Assembly (NCBI RefSeq): GCF_014207185.1
Contig: NZ_JACHCP010000009.1
Span: 124,001-188,000 of the forward strand
Source: Rhodanobacter sp. A1T4
GTDB lineage: Bacteria > Pseudomonadota > Gammaproteobacteria > Xanthomonadales > Rhodanobacteraceae
DNA: 64,000 bases
Direction of reading: 5' to 3'
A model generated the notes under the pieces. The model did not search any database and was not told where the DNA came from. It saw only the letters and a list, made by a program, of their open reading frames with translations. Positions 30,404-41,043 of this stretch are shown piece after piece. A program made the translations under genes and the position numbers. Position 1 is the first letter of the stretch. Every line of letters starts with the position of its first letter.

Positions 30404-30886
30404 ATGACCATCCAGCCCGGCAAAATGATCCCAGATGCCTCCGTCCAGGTGATCGACGGCGAAGTGCGGAAGTGCCGAACCAGCGAGCTGTTCGCGGTGA
30501 GGAAGGTGGTTATGTTTGGTGTACCTGGAGCATTCACGCCGACCTGTTCCAACAAACACCTGCCAGGTTATGTGAATCATCTGGCCGACTTCCGCGAGCG
30601 CGATATCACGGTGATGTGCCTTGCGGTCAACGATGCACACGTGATGCAGGCCTGGGCTGCGTCGCTGCAGGTGCCGGCGGAGCTGTTGATGATCGCTGAC
30701 GGAAATGCCGCTTTCACCCAGTCGATGGGCTTGGAACTGGACGGTACGGCTTTCGGCATGGGCGTGCGCGTCAAACGCTTTGCCCTGTTTGCGGAAGACG
30801 GCGTTGTGCGTCTGCTGCAGATCGAGGCACCCGGCGAGTTTCGGGTTTCAACAGCCGAGGCGATACTGACAGCGATCGATCATTGA
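30404..30886 (+). CDS. Peroxiredoxin, Prx5/AhpE-like (1-Cys type)
   Basis: 160 residues from the ATG at 30404; an in-frame ATG at 30302 adds unlike residues and overlaps the hsp20 leader. The peroxidatic Cys48 is in PGAFTPTCSNKHLPGY, the Prx5 signature. It reduces peroxides with thiols (glutaredoxin/glutathione in this group). A second cysteine, Cys24, is in KCRTSEL. Divergent from hsp20. Confidence 0.88.
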   Translation: MTIQPGKMIPDASVQVIDGEVRKCRTSELFAVRKVVMFGVPGAFTPTCSNKHLPGYVNHLADFRERDITVMCLAVNDAHVMQAWAASLQVPAELLMIADGNAAFTQSMGLELDGTAFGMGVRVKRFALFAEDGVVRLLQIEAPGEFRVSTAEAILTAIDH

Positions 30887-30954
30887 GAGGGGCTAGCAGT
30901 GCATCTACCTTCGAAGCGTTTCGCTTATGGCCGTCCAAATATTCTGGAGAACAC

Positions 30955-31878
30955 ATGACCAAGCCGTCGATACATTTTTCTCTGGCAACGCTTCTTTCGG
31001 CTTGTCTGGCATTGAATGCAGTTCACGCTAACGAACAGGCCCAGTCGGCAACTACAGGCAAGCTCACAGCAACACCCGGCGGCAGCAACCGTGCCTCGAT
31101 GGAGACGATGCAGATTCCGAGTCACGGATCGCTGATGAACGCCCTGGTTTACGTGGCGGCAGGAGCAGGACCGCATCCGGCCGTGATCCTGCTGCACGGC
31201 TTTCCAGGTAACGAACGCAATCTGGATCTGGCGCAGGATATGCGCCGCGCCGGTTGGGATGTTCTCTACTTCGACTACCGTGGGTCGTGGGGCACGCCGG
31301 GAAATTTCTCGTTCTCGCACGGTATTGAAGATACGGCCGACGCGCTGAATTACCTGCGGCAACCGGAAGTCGCCAAGAAGCTGCGGTTGGACCCGAGGCG
31401 CATCGTGTTGATCGGACACAGCATGGGCGGCTTCATGGCAGTCGAAGCCGCGGCGAAAGACCCAGCCATCAAGGCTTTTGCAACCATCTCGGCCGCAGAT
31501 TTCGGAGGGCGCTTTCTGAAATCACTGGACAAGGATCAAAAATTGGCCGCCATTGAAAATTTGGGCATAGGCCTGGCACAGGAGGGCATGGCACCTCTTA
31601 GCGGATGCACGCCAAATGGGCTGGCACACGATGTCGCTGACCACGCAGCCAGCTGGAGCTTCCAGGCGAAAGTCGACGCATTGAAAGACCGCACGGCCCT
31701 GATCGTGACATCGGACGATGGCCTGGCAACAGAGAACGAGACATTTGCCGAGGCTCTTCATCAGGCCGGCGACACCAAGGTGACTGCGGTGCATTTGGCG
31801 ACCGATCATGCCTATTCCGATCAGCGCACGGAATTATCCCAGGCCGTATTGCGTTGGTTGGCGTCGCTGCCCAAATAA
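30955..31878 (+). CDS. Secreted alpha/beta hydrolase
   Basis: 307 residues from the ATG at 30955 (GGAGAACAC upstream). A signal peptide (MTKPSIHFSLATLLSACLAL, cut near AVHA) is followed by an alpha/beta hydrolase domain: oxyanion segment LLHGFPGNERN, nucleophile in GHSMGGF, catalytic Asp near TSDDGL and His in ATDHAYSD. Likely a periplasmic esterase or peptidase-like enzyme. Substrate unknown. It ends before the terminator shared with gyrA. Confidence 0.82.
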   Translation: MTKPSIHFSLATLLSACLALNAVHANEQAQSATTGKLTATPGGSNRASMETMQIPSHGSLMNALVYVAAGAGPHPAVILLHGFPGNERNLDLAQDMRRAGWDVLYFDYRGSWGTPGNFSFSHGIEDTADALNYLRQPEVAKKLRLDPRRIVLIGHSMGGFMAVEAAAKDPAIKAFATISAADFGGRFLKSLDKDQKLAAIENLGIGLAQEGMAPLSGCTPNGLAHDVADHAASWSFQAKVDALKDRTALIVTSDDGLATENETFAEALHQAGDTKVTAVHLATDHAYSDQRTELSQAVLRWLASLPK

Positions 31879-31925
31879 CGCAACCAAAAACTATGTGAAT
31901 GTACATGACCCACTAGCAGCAGCAA

Positions 31926-31958
31926 CAAAAAAGCCCCGGCATGACCGGGGCTTTTTTG
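31926..31958. terminator. Bidirectional rho-independent terminator between hydrolase and gyrA
   Basis: A perfect 14-bp stem CAAAAAAGCCCCGG / CCGGGGCTTTTTTG with loop CATGA (31926-31958). A-tract and T-tract on each side let it work in both directions. Confidence 0.92.
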
Positions 31959-31976
31959 TTCACGAGGAACTTTCTA

Positions 31977-34607
31977 TCAGTCCTCGGCAGGCGTCGGCTC
32001 AACGTCAGCGGAGCCGCTTCCGTCGACAGGAGCGGTTCCATCGACTATCTCACCCTCCTCGCCGTTGCCCTCTTCCGCATCCAGCCGCATCACGCTGACC
32101 AGCTTTTCATCCGCCGGCAGCTTGATCAAGGTAACGCCCTGGGTATTGCGGCTGAGCTGCGACACTTCAGCGACGCGTGTACGGACCAGCGTGCCCTGAT
32201 TCGAGATCAGCATCAGCTCGTGCGCTTCGGTGACCTGCGTCGCCGCGACCAGGGCACCATTACGCTCGGAGCACTGGATGCCGATCACGCCCTGAGTGCC
32301 GCGTCCTTTCTTTGGGAATTCGGCCAGTTGTGTGCGCTTGCCGTAGCCACGTTCGGTGGCGGTGAGGATATCTCCACCAGAAGCCGCGCCCTCGTCCGCC
32401 ACGATCAGCGACACCACGTTCTCGTCCTTGGCCAGACGCATGCCGCGTACGCCACCCGCTGTGCGCCCCATCGAGCGCACAGTGTTCTCATCGAAACGAT
32501 TGACCTTGCCATTGGAGGCAAAGAGCAAGATGTCGCTGTTGCCGTTGGTCAGTTCCACGTTGACCAGCGCATCGCCCTCATCGAGCTTGATCGCGATCTT
32601 GCCCTTCTGCAGCTGGAACGCGAATTCGGTCAGTGGTGTTTTCTTGACCGTGCCGTGGCGCGTGGCAAAGAACACGAAGCGATCCTCCGTGTACTCGCGC
32701 ACCGGCAGTACGGCCTGTACCTTCTCGTTTTCGCCAAGCGGCAACAGGTTCACGATCGGCTTGCCACGCGCACCCGAGCCGGCTTCCGGCATCTGGTAGA
32801 CCTTGAGCCAGTAGACGCGTCCGGTGCTGGTAAAGGTCAGCAGGGTGTCGTGCGTATTGACCACCCACAGCTGCTCGACGAAATCCTCGTCCTTCAGCGC
32901 GGATGCCGAACGCCCCTTGCCGCCGCGACGTTGCGAGCGATAGCTACTAGCCGGCTGACGCTTGATGTAACCGGTATGCGATAGCGTGACCACCACGTCT
33001 TCGGGCGTGATCAGGTCAAGTACGTTGAGATCTTCCTGAGAATGCTGAATCTCGGTGCGACGTGCATCGCCGAACTCTTCCTTGACCGCCTCGAGTTCGC
33101 CGCGAATCACTTCGAGCAAACGCTCGGGGTTTTCGAGGATTTCGATGAGGCCACGGATCGTTTCGAGAATCTGCTTGTACTCGTCGGAAAGCTTTTCCTG
33201 CTCCAGTCCCGTCAGGCGATGCAGACGCATGGCCAGAATTTCCAGCGCCTGTGCCTCTGACAACTGATAACCGTCATCCTTCAGGCCATCGCGCGGATCC
33301 ATCTCTTCCGGCCGCGAGGCTTGCGCGCCGGTCGCCGACAGCAGCGAGCGCACCAGACCGGCATCCCAATGTCGCGCAACCATGCGCTCACGCGCTTCGG
33401 CCGGCGATGACGAGGTTTTGATCAGCTCGATCATCTCGTCGATGTTGGCCAGCGCGACGGTGAGGCCTTCGAGAATGTGCGCGCGTGCGCGCGCCTTCCG
33501 CAATTCGAAAATCGTGCGGCGTGTGACCACTTCGCGCCGATGGCGAATGAACGCCTCGAGGATGTCCTTGAGATTGAGCAGCTTGGGCTGGCCGTCCAGC
33601 AACGCCACCATGTTGATGCCGAACGTGACCTGCAGCTGGGTCTGCTGAAACAAGTTATTGAGCACCACGTCGCCCATCGAGTCACGACGGATTTCGATGA
33701 CGACGCGCATGCCGTCCTTGTCGGATTCGTCGCGCAGTTCGCTGATGCCTTCGAGCTTCTTTTCTTTGACCAGCTCGGCGATCTTCTCGATCAGCCGCGC
33801 CTTGTTCACCTGATAAGGCAGCTCGTGGATGATGATCGTTTCACGACCGTTCGCCTCGGTTTCCACCTCGGCCTTGGCGCGAACGAGAATACGACCGCGG
33901 CCCGTGCGATAGGCCTCGATGATGCCGGAGGAACCGTTGATGATGCCGTAGGTCGGAAAGTCCGGCCCGGGAATGTGCTGCATCAAATCGTCGATACCGA
34001 GTGACGGATCTTCGATCAGTGCCAGAGTCGCCGCAATCACTTCATTGAGATTGTGCGGTGGAATGTTGGTGGCCATGCCGACCGCAATACCAGCCGAACC
34101 ATTGATCAACAGGTTCGGCACACGTGCCGGCAGCACCAGCGGTTCGTGCTCGCTTTCATCGTAATTGGGACCGAAATCGACGGTTTCCTTGTCGATATCA
34201 GCCAACAACTCGTGCGTGAGGCGCGACATGCGCACCTCGGTGTATCGCATCGCCGCAGCATTGTCCCCATCGACCGAGCCGAAGTTGCCCTGGCCATCGA
34301 CCAGCAGGTAGCGAAGCGAAAAAGGCTGCGCCATACGCACGATCGCGTCGTAGACCGACTGATCGCCATGCGGATGGTATTTACCGATGACGTCACCGAC
34401 CACGCGGGCCGACTTCTTGTATGGCTTGTTCCACACGTTGCCCAGTTCATTCATCGCGAACAACACGCGGCGATGGACGGGCTTGAGACCATCGCGGACA
34501 TCCGGGAGGGCGCGGCCCACAATCACGCTCATGGCGTAATCGAGATAGCTCTGACGCATCTCATCTTCGATGTTGACGCGAATGATTTCTTTGGCGAGCT
34601 CTGCCAT
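31977..34607 (-). CDS. gyrA: DNA gyrase subunit A
   Basis: 876 residues (E. coli 875). Breaks and rejoins DNA in the ATP-driven supercoiling reaction with GyrB. The catalytic Tyr122 is in [14 protein letters not shown]. In the quinolone-resistance region the sequence reads [15 protein letters not shown], so position 83 (E. coli numbering) is Gln, not Ser, while Asp87 is kept. The C-terminal beta-pinwheel contains the GyrA box QRRGGKG at about 540. An acidic tail ends the protein. Transcribed alone; the other end faces gtrA-like. Confidence 0.97.
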   Translation of the reverse strand: MAELAKEIIRVNIEDEMRQSYLDYAMSVIVGRALPDVRDGLKPVHRRVLFAMNELGNVWNKPYKKSARVVGDVIGKYHPHGDQSVYDAIVRMAQPFSLRYLLVDGQGNFGSVDGDNAAAMRYTEVRMSRLTHELLADIDKETVDFGPNYDESEHEPLVLPARVPNLLINGSAGIAVGMATNIPPHNLNEVIAATLALIEDPSLGIDDLMQHIPGPDFPTYGIINGSSGIIEAYRTGRGRILVRAKAEVETEANGRETIIIHELPYQVNKARLIEKIAELVKEKKLEGISELRDESDKDGMRVVIEIRRDSMGDVVLNNLFQQTQLQVTFGINMVALLDGQPKLLNLKDILEAFIRHRREVVTRRTIFELRKARARAHILEGLTVALANIDEMIELIKTSSSPAEARERMVARHWDAGLVRSLLSATGAQASRPEEMDPRDGLKDDGYQLSEAQALEILAMRLHRLTGLEQEKLSDEYKQILETIRGLIEILENPERLLEVIRGELEAVKEEFGDARRTEIQHSQEDLNVLDLITPEDVVVTLSHTGYIKRQPASSYRSQRRGGKGRSASALKDEDFVEQLWVVNTHDTLLTFTSTGRVYWLKVYQMPEAGSGARGKPIVNLLPLGENEKVQAVLPVREYTEDRFVFFATRHGTVKKTPLTEFAFQLQKGKIAIKLDEGDALVNVELTNGNSDILLFASNGKVNRFDENTVRSMGRTAGGVRGMRLAKDENVVSLIVADEGAASGGDILTATERGYGKRTQLAEFPKKGRGTQGVIGIQCSERNGALVAATQVTEAHELMLISNQGTLVRTRVAEVSQLSRNTQGVTLIKLPADEKLVSVMRLDAEEGNGEEGEIVDGTAPVDGSGSADVEPTPAED

Positions 34608-34716
34608 GAATTAGCTTTCCTGGGGGACAAAAAAGGTCGGCGATGACGTGCCTCAAGCACGTCCGCAGATGACCCGAATTCAACCTTAAAAGTGTAACAC
34701 GAACGGCATCAAAAAG

Positions 34717-34734
34717 ATAAGATTTAGATCTTAT
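34717..34734 (-). terminator. Weak AT-rich terminator after the gtrA-like gene
   Basis: Perfect 7-bp stem ATAAGAT / ATCTTAT with a 4-base loop, followed on the minus strand by CTTTTTG. It lies between the gtrA-like stop and the gyrA start region, and may overlap gyrA promoter elements. Confidence 0.5.
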
Positions 34735-34745
34735 TAATCAATGAC

Positions 34746-35159
34746 TTATGTTGATGCCTTAGGGCTTTTGAAAAGCAGCTTGCGGGCGGCTACAAAATTG
34801 ACAAATGCTGCAACCGCTGAACCTGCTGCTGCGCCGATTGCCGGCCAGCGGTACAGGATCGAAAAGTTCAGCAGCAGCAGCGCATATACCCCGTAATTGA
34901 TCACCGCACCAATGCTCATCAGCCCCATCCAGTGCAGCCATTCGGCATGAGCAGAGCGATTACTTTGACGCGAAGCAAACGTGTAATGACGACTCCACCA
35001 CCATGTAAATGTGGCTGCGGTGACAAACGAAAGCACGCGCGCCAGATAGGGATTCCAGCCCGCAAGACTCACCAGCAACTGCACGATGCCAGCGTCGATA
35101 ATCAGGCCGCCGACACCGCCCACGGCGAACAGAAAAATTTCCCGCGACAGCTTTACCAT
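34746..35159 (-). CDS. GtrA-like membrane protein
   Basis: 137 residues with four hydrophobic segments (about 8-30, 35-60, 78-97 and 102-125), the layout of GtrA/DPMS family proteins. GtrA helps flip bactoprenol-linked glucose or is found with glycosyltransferases acting on lipid-linked sugars at the inner membrane. It overlaps the 3' end of mtnA by 7 bases, so it is in that transcript, but no glycosyltransferase is beside it. The sugar substrate is unknown. Confidence 0.82.
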   Translation of the reverse strand: MVKLSREIFLFAVGGVGGLIIDAGIVQLLVSLAGWNPYLARVLSFVTAATFTWWWSRHYTFASRQSNRSAHAEWLHWMGLMSIGAVINYGVYALLLLNFSILYRWPAIGAAAGSAVAAFVNFVAARKLLFKSPKAST

Positions 35160-36172
35160 CCGAACATCGCCTGCATGGCAATGCTGTTAGGCCGCTCGAT
35201 GACGCCACGCTCGGTCACGATCGCATCGATCAGTTCGGCCGGGGTGACGTCGAATACCGGGTTCCAAGCCTGCGCGCCTTCCACCACGGTGCGCTGCCCT
35301 GCCGTACTGAGCAGCTCGGTTGCATCACGCAGCTCGATCTCGATTTCCTCACCGGTGCCCGTCGCCATATCAACGGTGGACGAGGGAGCTACCACCATGA
35401 ATTTCACCCCGTGATATTTCGCTGCAATCGCCAATTGATAGGTGCCGATCTTGTTGGCGGTATCACCGTTGGCGGCGATACGATCGGCGCCGACGATCAC
35501 CCACTGCACGGCGCCGGATTTCATCAGATGTGAGGCAGCCGAATCGGCGATCAATTTCGCGGGAATACCGTCGCGCACCAACTCCCACATGGTCAGCCGT
35601 GCGCCCTGCTGCCACGGCCGCGTTTCGCCAGCGTAGACGTGATCGATCTGGCCGCCCGCCACGCCGGCGCGTATCACGCCGAGCGCCGTGCCGTAACCGG
35701 CGGTGGCCAACGAACCGGTATTGCAGTGGGTCAACACGCCAGAATGCGCGGTAATCAACGAGGCACCGAGCTCACCCATCCGGCGATTGGCTGCCAGATC
35801 CTCATCCTGGATGGCTTGTGCTTCGCGCAGCAAGGCATCGGCATCCGCACCGGCGGCAATGCGCTTTTTCATCCGGTCGAGCGCCCACATCAGGTTGACT
35901 GCGGTTGGCCGCGCCGCCCGAAGCGTAGACAGCACGTCATCAAGATCGATTTTCTGCTGTGCGGCCATGGCCACGCCCCAGGCCGCGGCAATACCGATGG
36001 CCGGCGCACCGCGTACGGCCAGATCGCGGATTGCCTGTGTTACCTGTCCGGCATCGCGGCAATCGATCCAGCGCTCTTCCGATGGCAGCAACCGTTGATC
36101 AAGCAATCGCAGATGGTCGCCCTGCCACTGCACGGCACGGATGGAGTCGAGGTTTTTGTCGGATGTTGTCAT
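35153..36172 (-). CDS. mtnA: S-methyl-5-thioribose-1-phosphate isomerase
   Basis: 339 residues from the ATG at 36172; an in-frame ATG at 36226 would add 18 residues. Isomerises MTR-1-P to methylthioribulose-1-P in methionine salvage. The family cysteine is in [18 protein letters not shown] and the catalytic Asp is in [20 protein letters not shown]. The N-terminal [13 protein letters not shown] is a second conserved segment. It is separate from the aminotransferase/omega-amidase pair at 7.9-9.9 kb, which may act later in the same pathway. Confidence 0.93.
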   Translation of the reverse strand: MTTSDKNLDSIRAVQWQGDHLRLLDQRLLPSEERWIDCRDAGQVTQAIRDLAVRGAPAIGIAAAWGVAMAAQQKIDLDDVLSTLRAARPTAVNLMWALDRMKKRIAAGADADALLREAQAIQDEDLAANRRMGELGASLITAHSGVLTHCNTGSLATAGYGTALGVIRAGVAGGQIDHVYAGETRPWQQGARLTMWELVRDGIPAKLIADSAASHLMKSGAVQWVIVGADRIAANGDTANKIGTYQLAIAAKYHGVKFMVVAPSSTVDMATGTGEEIEIELRDATELLSTAGQRTVVEGAQAWNPVFDVTPAELIDAIVTERGVIERPNSIAMQAMFGW

Positions 36173-36280
36173 TCCCACATTATCGCCGAAGCCACCGCCC
36201 GGCGACGACATCCAGCTCAACTTCAAAGCGAACTATTCCAACTGCACCTATCCGCCCGGCACGCAGCGAATGCGTGATTT

Positions 36281-36475
36281 TCAAGAGGCCTCGGGCACCA
36301 CCAGCCAGAGGATCACGTAAATCAGAATGCCGGAGCCGCCAAGCAAGGTCAGGAGAATCCATGCAATGCGCACAAGCGTCGGATCCCATCCGAAATAATC
36401 AGCAATCCCCGCACAAACGCCAGCAAGAGTCCTGTTGGTACGCGACCGATACAACCGCTTTTCTGTATTCATCAA
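36281..36475 (-). CDS. PspC-domain small membrane protein
   Basis: 64 residues with the PspC domain: LYRSRTNRTLAGVCAGIADY then a transmembrane helix (about 40-60, AWILLTLLGGSGILIYVILW) and WLVVPE. PspC proteins are inner-membrane stress sensors of the phage-shock system; small stand-alone versions are common. No pspA, pspB or pspF is nearby. It lies downstream of phaC by 21 bases on the same strand. Confidence 0.85.
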   Translation of the reverse strand: MMNTEKRLYRSRTNRTLAGVCAGIADYFGWDPTLVRIAWILLTLLGGSGILIYVILWLVVPEAS

Positions 36476-36496
36476 GCTCTCCCATCTTGAAAGTAG

Positions 36497-37570
36497 TCAG
36501 TCGCGCGCACGCAGCCACTGATGGATCGCCGGTGGCACCTCACGTTGCGCGCGGCCGGATACATAAATGCCGATGTGGCCACCTTTGAACGCCAGCTGGG
36601 TATAGTCCTTGGTGCCCAGGTGCCTGCCCATTGCGCGCGAAGCATCCGGGGGCACCAGATGATCCTGCTCCGCAAAAATATTTAACACAGGATGCTTAAT
36701 CGCACCAAGATGCACACGCCGACCACCGATCTCCAGTGAGTCGTTGACGAGTCCATTGTCCTGGTAAAACTTCTTGATGAACTCACGGAACGCTTCGCCG
36801 GCCTGATCGGGTGAATCGAAGATCCAGCGCTCCATCCGCAGAAAGTTCTCCAGCTCGATCGGGCTGTCGAGAATATCGACCAACCCCACATACTTCTGCT
36901 GATTCAAGCGCACTGGTTTGAGCGAAAGATAAACGTAATTCATCAACGCGGCGGGGATATTGCCTACGGTATCGACAAACCGGTCGACGTCGAGCAGGCG
37001 CGCCCAGTGCGACAACATATTGTCCGGCGTTTGAAAGTCGACCGGCGTGACCATGGTGATCAGGTTCCGGATCTTGTGTGGATGTAGCGCCGTGTAGCAC
37101 AACGAAAACACACCGCCCTGGCAGATACCCAGCAGATCAATCGCATCGAGCTTACAGCGCTGAAGCACCGCGTCGACGCAGCGATCGAGATAGCCGTTGA
37201 TGTAGTCGTCCAGCGTCAGCCAACGGTCGACAGCGTCAGGATAACCCCAGTCGATCAGATAGACGTCCTCACCCTGCTCCAGCAGGTTGCGAACCATTGA
37301 GCGATCGGCCTGCAGATCAGTCATCCAGACGGTATTGACCAGCGCATAGGCGATCAGCAACGGCGTCTTCGAAGTAGGCTTTTTCTCGCCCTTGAAGTGC
37401 CAGACCTTCAATTTGTCTTCGCTATAAACGAGTTCGCGTGGCGTATTCGCGTATCCGGGCTGGCGCGCGCCCCGCAGCTGGCCCATGCCTGATGCCAGCT
37501 TGCGCTGGAAGGCGCTGACTTCGTCCATGATTTTGGCGGGGTCCATCCGAAACGGCGAGTGCGGCACCAC
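36497..37570 (-). CDS. phaC: Class III polyhydroxyalkanoate synthase, catalytic subunit PhaC
   Basis: 357 residues, the short class III length. It polymerises (R)-hydroxyacyl-CoA on granules. Lipase-like box GICQGG holds the nucleophile Cys150; the Asp (about 305, FAEQDHLVPP) and His (about 334, KGGHIGIYVSG) complete the triad. Start is GTG at 37570 with AAGGAG five bases upstream; a second GTG (37567) and an ATG at 37546 are alternatives. phaE lies just upstream (9 bases), the order phaE-phaC. Confidence 0.92.
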   Translation of the reverse strand: MVPHSPFRMDPAKIMDEVSAFQRKLASGMGQLRGARQPGYANTPRELVYSEDKLKVWHFKGEKKPTSKTPLLIAYALVNTVWMTDLQADRSMVRNLLEQGEDVYLIDWGYPDAVDRWLTLDDYINGYLDRCVDAVLQRCKLDAIDLLGICQGGVFSLCYTALHPHKIRNLITMVTPVDFQTPDNMLSHWARLLDVDRFVDTVGNIPAALMNYVYLSLKPVRLNQQKYVGLVDILDSPIELENFLRMERWIFDSPDQAGEAFREFIKKFYQDNGLVNDSLEIGGRRVHLGAIKHPVLNIFAEQDHLVPPDASRAMGRHLGTKDYTQLAFKGGHIGIYVSGRAQREVPPAIHQWLRARD

Positions 37571-37579
37571 TACCTCTCC

Positions 37580-38728
37580 TTACTTGCGCTTGCGTGTCTT
37601 GGCCAGCGCAGCGGGCTTTTCGCGCGATGTGGAAGCCGCCGTTTTCTTGGCAGCGGTCTTGGGTGATTTTGCCGATGACGCCTTGGTAACGGACTTCTTT
37701 ACGGCCGAACGTGGAGCCTTGGCCACGGCTGCCTTGGCTGCGTGGCTTTTCCTGACGACGGATCGTGACGCCTTGCTGGCCAGCAACTGCTCTTTGAGCG
37801 CAGCAACATCACGACGCAAGGCTTCGATCTCTTCGGCATGGCTGGCAGCAGACGACGTCTTGCTATTGCGCACCTCGCGCCGCAGCGACTGCAGTCGTTC
37901 GCCAAGGCTCGACACATCGCTGCGCGTCGGTATGCCGAGCTGCTGACAGATATATTCGGTTTGTTCCTGCTGCAACTCGCGCACGCGTATCTGCGTATTG
38001 ACCATCTCGCCATAAGCTTCTCGGAATTCCTCCGAAAGCGCGGTCTCGGCATACGCTTCTTCAGCACAGTCGACCCACAGGTCATACAAAACCTTCAGCG
38101 ATTCGATCTGCTGACCCGGCTTGGCGAGCTTCGATAATTTTGCCTGCATCTTTTCGATGGCTTGGGCATTGGAACGCTGCATCAGTACCTGATAACGCTG
38201 TGAAGCCTCCAGATGCTGGGCGATCGCATCCGCGAGAGCCTGATGCTGTGCGTGCTGCTCATGGCCAAAGCCAAATCCAGTCGTTGATCCTTGCTCTTGC
38301 GGCTGCGCTCCGGAAGCACCCGTTTTTTGATTGGAATTCAGCCACGCCTGCCATTGTTCGACAAACGCCTTGGCGCCCGAACTGTCGGTACCTCCGAAGC
38401 CGTGAGAGAACGGCTGGCTGGCTCCTCCGAAAAGCTGCTGCATTTGCTGGCGCCAGTCGCTTTGCGGCGTTGAAACGCTCGCTGCGGCACCCTGCAACCA
38501 GTCCGCATAGCTCTTCAAACCGGCCAATGCATGGTCAACCGTGACATTGGCTGACGAGTTTTTTGCGGAGGACGATCTGGAAAAACCCTCCGCACCTGCC
38601 GTGCCGAACTGCTTTTGCATCTGGGCAGCAAAAGTTTCCCAGGACTGGCGAGCCAGCTCCTGATAATCCTTAATAAGATCGGCCTTCATGGCATCGGCTT
38701 TGAAAAAATCATCTGCTTGCTTGTTCAC
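37580..38728 (-). CDS. phaE: Class III PHA synthase subunit PhaE with a lysine/alanine-rich tail
   Basis: 382 residues. The N-terminal and middle region (about 1-260, with YQVLMQRSNAQAIEKMQAKL and LYDLWVDCAEEAYAETALSE) matches PhaE, the non-catalytic partner that activates PhaC. A coiled-coil-like segment spans about 270-315. The last 65 residues are an Ala/Lys/Ser-rich, basic tail (AVKKSVTKASSAKSPKTAAK) similar in composition to histone H1-like or PhaF-type tails, and not typical of PhaE as far as I know. Coupled upstream of phaC. The tail's DNA-binding role is inferred. Confidence 0.87.
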   Translation of the reverse strand: MNKQADDFFKADAMKADLIKDYQELARQSWETFAAQMQKQFGTAGAEGFSRSSSAKNSSANVTVDHALAGLKSYADWLQGAAASVSTPQSDWRQQMQQLFGGASQPFSHGFGGTDSSGAKAFVEQWQAWLNSNQKTGASGAQPQEQGSTTGFGFGHEQHAQHQALADAIAQHLEASQRYQVLMQRSNAQAIEKMQAKLSKLAKPGQQIESLKVLYDLWVDCAEEAYAETALSEEFREAYGEMVNTQIRVRELQQEQTEYICQQLGIPTRSDVSSLGERLQSLRREVRNSKTSSAASHAEEIEALRRDVAALKEQLLASKASRSVVRKSHAAKAAVAKAPRSAVKKSVTKASSAKSPKTAAKKTAASTSREKPAALAKTRKRK

Positions 38729-38803
38729 GCGCTATTTCTCGTCACTCATGTCGCTTCATCCTAGCAAAAGCGTCCCGCAGAAAAACGTCCATCGCAAAAG
38801 CAA

Positions 38804-38829
38804 GAGGCCCGGCATAAAAGCCGGGCCTC
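38804..38829 (-). terminator. Terminator of the rpsO-pnp end
   Basis: A perfect 10-bp stem GAGGCCCGGC / GCCGGGCCTC with 6-base loop ATAAAA. On the minus strand it is followed by TTGCTTTTG. It closes the pnp transcript. Confidence 0.85.
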
Positions 38830-38853
38830 GCTATGTCACGCTGAACCTTGGAC

Positions 38854-40962
38854 TCAGGCGCCGGCGGCGGCTTCGTCTTCGGTGACGGCTTTCATCGACA
38901 GGCGGATACGGCCCTGCTTGTCCACTTCGAGCACCTTCACCTTGACGATGTCGCCTTCCTTCAGCTTGTCGGAAACCTTCTCGACGCGCTCGCTGGAGAT
39001 CTGCGACACATGCACCAGACCATCCTTGCCCGGCATGATCGTCACGAATGCACCGAAGTCCATCAGCTTGGCGACCTTGCCTTCGTAGATGCGGCCCGGC
39101 TCGACGTCGGAAACGATCTGCTCGATGCGCTTCTTCGCTGCATCGCCCGCTTCGCGGTTGACCGACGCGATGATGACGGTGCCGTCATCATTGATATCGA
39201 TCGTGGCACCGGTCTCCTCGGTGATCGAACGGATGGTCGCGCCACCCTTGCCGATCACTTCGCGGATCTTGTCCGGGTGGATCTTGATGGTGATCAGGCG
39301 CGGCGCGTACTCGCTCATCTCGAGACGAGCCGTGGTGATGACCTTGGCCATTTCGCCGAGGATATGCAGACGACCACGCTTGGCCTGCTCCAGCGCCACC
39401 TTCATGATCTCTTCGGTGATGCCGTCGATCTTGATGTCCATCTGCAGCGCGGAGATACCGTTGGCGCTACCGGCCACCTTGAAATCCATGTCGCCGAGAT
39501 GATCTTCGTCACCGAGGATGTCGGACAGCACGACAAAGTCGTTGCCTTCCTTCACCAGACCCATCGCGATACCAGCCACCGGCGCCTTCAACGGCACGCC
39601 AGCGTCCATCATCGCCAGTGAGGAACCGCACACCGACGCCATCGACGAGGAACCGTTCGACTCGGTAATTTCCGAGACCACGCGCACCACGTACGGGAAT
39701 TCCTCGATGCTGGGCTTGACAGCCTGCACGCCGCGCTTGGCGAGACGGCCGTGGCCGATCTCACGACGCTTCGGCGCACCGAAGCGGCCGGCCTCGCCCA
39801 CCGAGAACGGAGGGAAGTTGTAGTGAAACAGGAACGGGTCCTTCGACTCGCCTTCCGGCGCATCGATGATCTGTGCATCGCGGGTGGTGCCGAGCGTGGC
39901 AATCACCAGCGCCTGGGTTTCGCCGCGGGTGAACAGCGCCGAACCGTGCGTACGTGGCAACACGCCCACGCGGCAGGTAATCGGTCGCACGTCATCGAGC
40001 TGACGGCCGTCGATACGCACCTTGGTCTTGAGCACGCTGTCGCGCATGGTGTGGTACTCGAGCTCGGCGAATTCCTTCGACAGCTCGGCGGGATGCCATG
40101 CACTTTCTTCGGCCTGACCCTTGATCGACGCCAGAGCCTCGGCCTTGATCGCGGAGATCGCGTCGCGGCGCTGCAGCTTGTCACGCACCTGGAAAGCCTC
40201 TTCCAGCTTGCTGCCGACGGCGCCCTTGACGGCAGCGATCAGCGACTCGTTCTGTGCCGGTGCCTTCCAGTCCCAGGACGGCTTGGCGGCTTCAGAAGCC
40301 AGCTCGGCAATGGCACGGATAGCCACCTGCATCTGCTGGTGACCGAACATCACCGCACCCAGCATCACGTCTTCCGAAAGCAGCTTGGCCTCGGACTCCA
40401 CCATCAGCACCGCACCGCTGGTGCCGGCAACGACGAGGTCGAGGTCGGACGTCTTCAACTCAGTGTGGGTCGGGTTGAGCAGGTACTGGCCGTTGGCATA
40501 ACCCACGCGCGCAGCGCCGATCGGACCCTTGAACGGGATACCGGCCAGGCTCAATGCTGCAGAAGCACCGAGCAGCGCGGCGATGTCGCCGTCGACTTCC
40601 GGGTTCAGCGACACGACCTGCGCAATGACCTGCACTTCGTTCTTGAATTCTTCCGGGAACAGCGGACGCACCGGACGATCGATCAGACGCGAGGTCAGCG
40701 TCTCCTTCTCGGTCGGGCGACCTTCGCGCTTGAAGAAACCGCCGGGGATACGACCGGCGGAATAGAACTTCTCGACGTAATCCACCGTCAGCGGGAAGAA
40801 ATCCTGACCTTCTTTCTGCTTGGTTGCGGCGACGGCAGTGACCAGCACCACCGTACCGCCCATGCTGACCATCACCGCGCCGGACGCCTGGCGGGCAATT
40901 TCGCCCGTCTCCAGAGTGACTTCGTGACTACCGTACTGGAATGACTTGGTTACTTTTGCCAC
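38854..40962 (-). CDS. pnp: Polyribonucleotide nucleotidyltransferase (PNPase)
   Basis: 702 residues. Phosphorolytic 3'-5' exoribonuclease that degrades mRNA, part of the RNA degradosome. Two RNase PH-like domains (about 1-220 and 300-535) are joined by a helical linker; a KH domain (about 548-607, [18 protein letters not shown]) and an S1 domain (about 618-690, [18 protein letters not shown]) follow. The catalytic segment FDGRQ-type [13 protein letters not shown] is near 317. It follows rpsO by 80 bases, the conserved rpsO-pnp order. PNPase commonly controls its own mRNA after RNase III cleavage of the leader. Confidence 0.96.
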   Translation of the reverse strand: MAKVTKSFQYGSHEVTLETGEIARQASGAVMVSMGGTVVLVTAVAATKQKEGQDFFPLTVDYVEKFYSAGRIPGGFFKREGRPTEKETLTSRLIDRPVRPLFPEEFKNEVQVIAQVVSLNPEVDGDIAALLGASAALSLAGIPFKGPIGAARVGYANGQYLLNPTHTELKTSDLDLVVAGTSGAVLMVESEAKLLSEDVMLGAVMFGHQQMQVAIRAIAELASEAAKPSWDWKAPAQNESLIAAVKGAVGSKLEEAFQVRDKLQRRDAISAIKAEALASIKGQAEESAWHPAELSKEFAELEYHTMRDSVLKTKVRIDGRQLDDVRPITCRVGVLPRTHGSALFTRGETQALVIATLGTTRDAQIIDAPEGESKDPFLFHYNFPPFSVGEAGRFGAPKRREIGHGRLAKRGVQAVKPSIEEFPYVVRVVSEITESNGSSSMASVCGSSLAMMDAGVPLKAPVAGIAMGLVKEGNDFVVLSDILGDEDHLGDMDFKVAGSANGISALQMDIKIDGITEEIMKVALEQAKRGRLHILGEMAKVITTARLEMSEYAPRLITIKIHPDKIREVIGKGGATIRSITEETGATIDINDDGTVIIASVNREAGDAAKKRIEQIVSDVEPGRIYEGKVAKLMDFGAFVTIMPGKDGLVHVSQISSERVEKVSDKLKEGDIVKVKVLEVDKQGRIRLSMKAVTEDEAAAGA

Positions 40963-41043
40963 GTTGATTTGTCCTGATCTGATTGAGAAGTGCGCTCATG
41001 GATGAGCGCCTCTTGATCTTTGCGTTCATGACGAACGCACGAA

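Noticed and set aside
31941..32984. 347-codon plus-strand ORF
   Set aside because: Antisense to the 3' end of gyrA, starting within the shared terminator.
39751..40944. 397-codon plus-strand ORF
   Set aside because: Lies fully antisense to pnp, a well-supported gene; a typical GC-rich shadow frame.
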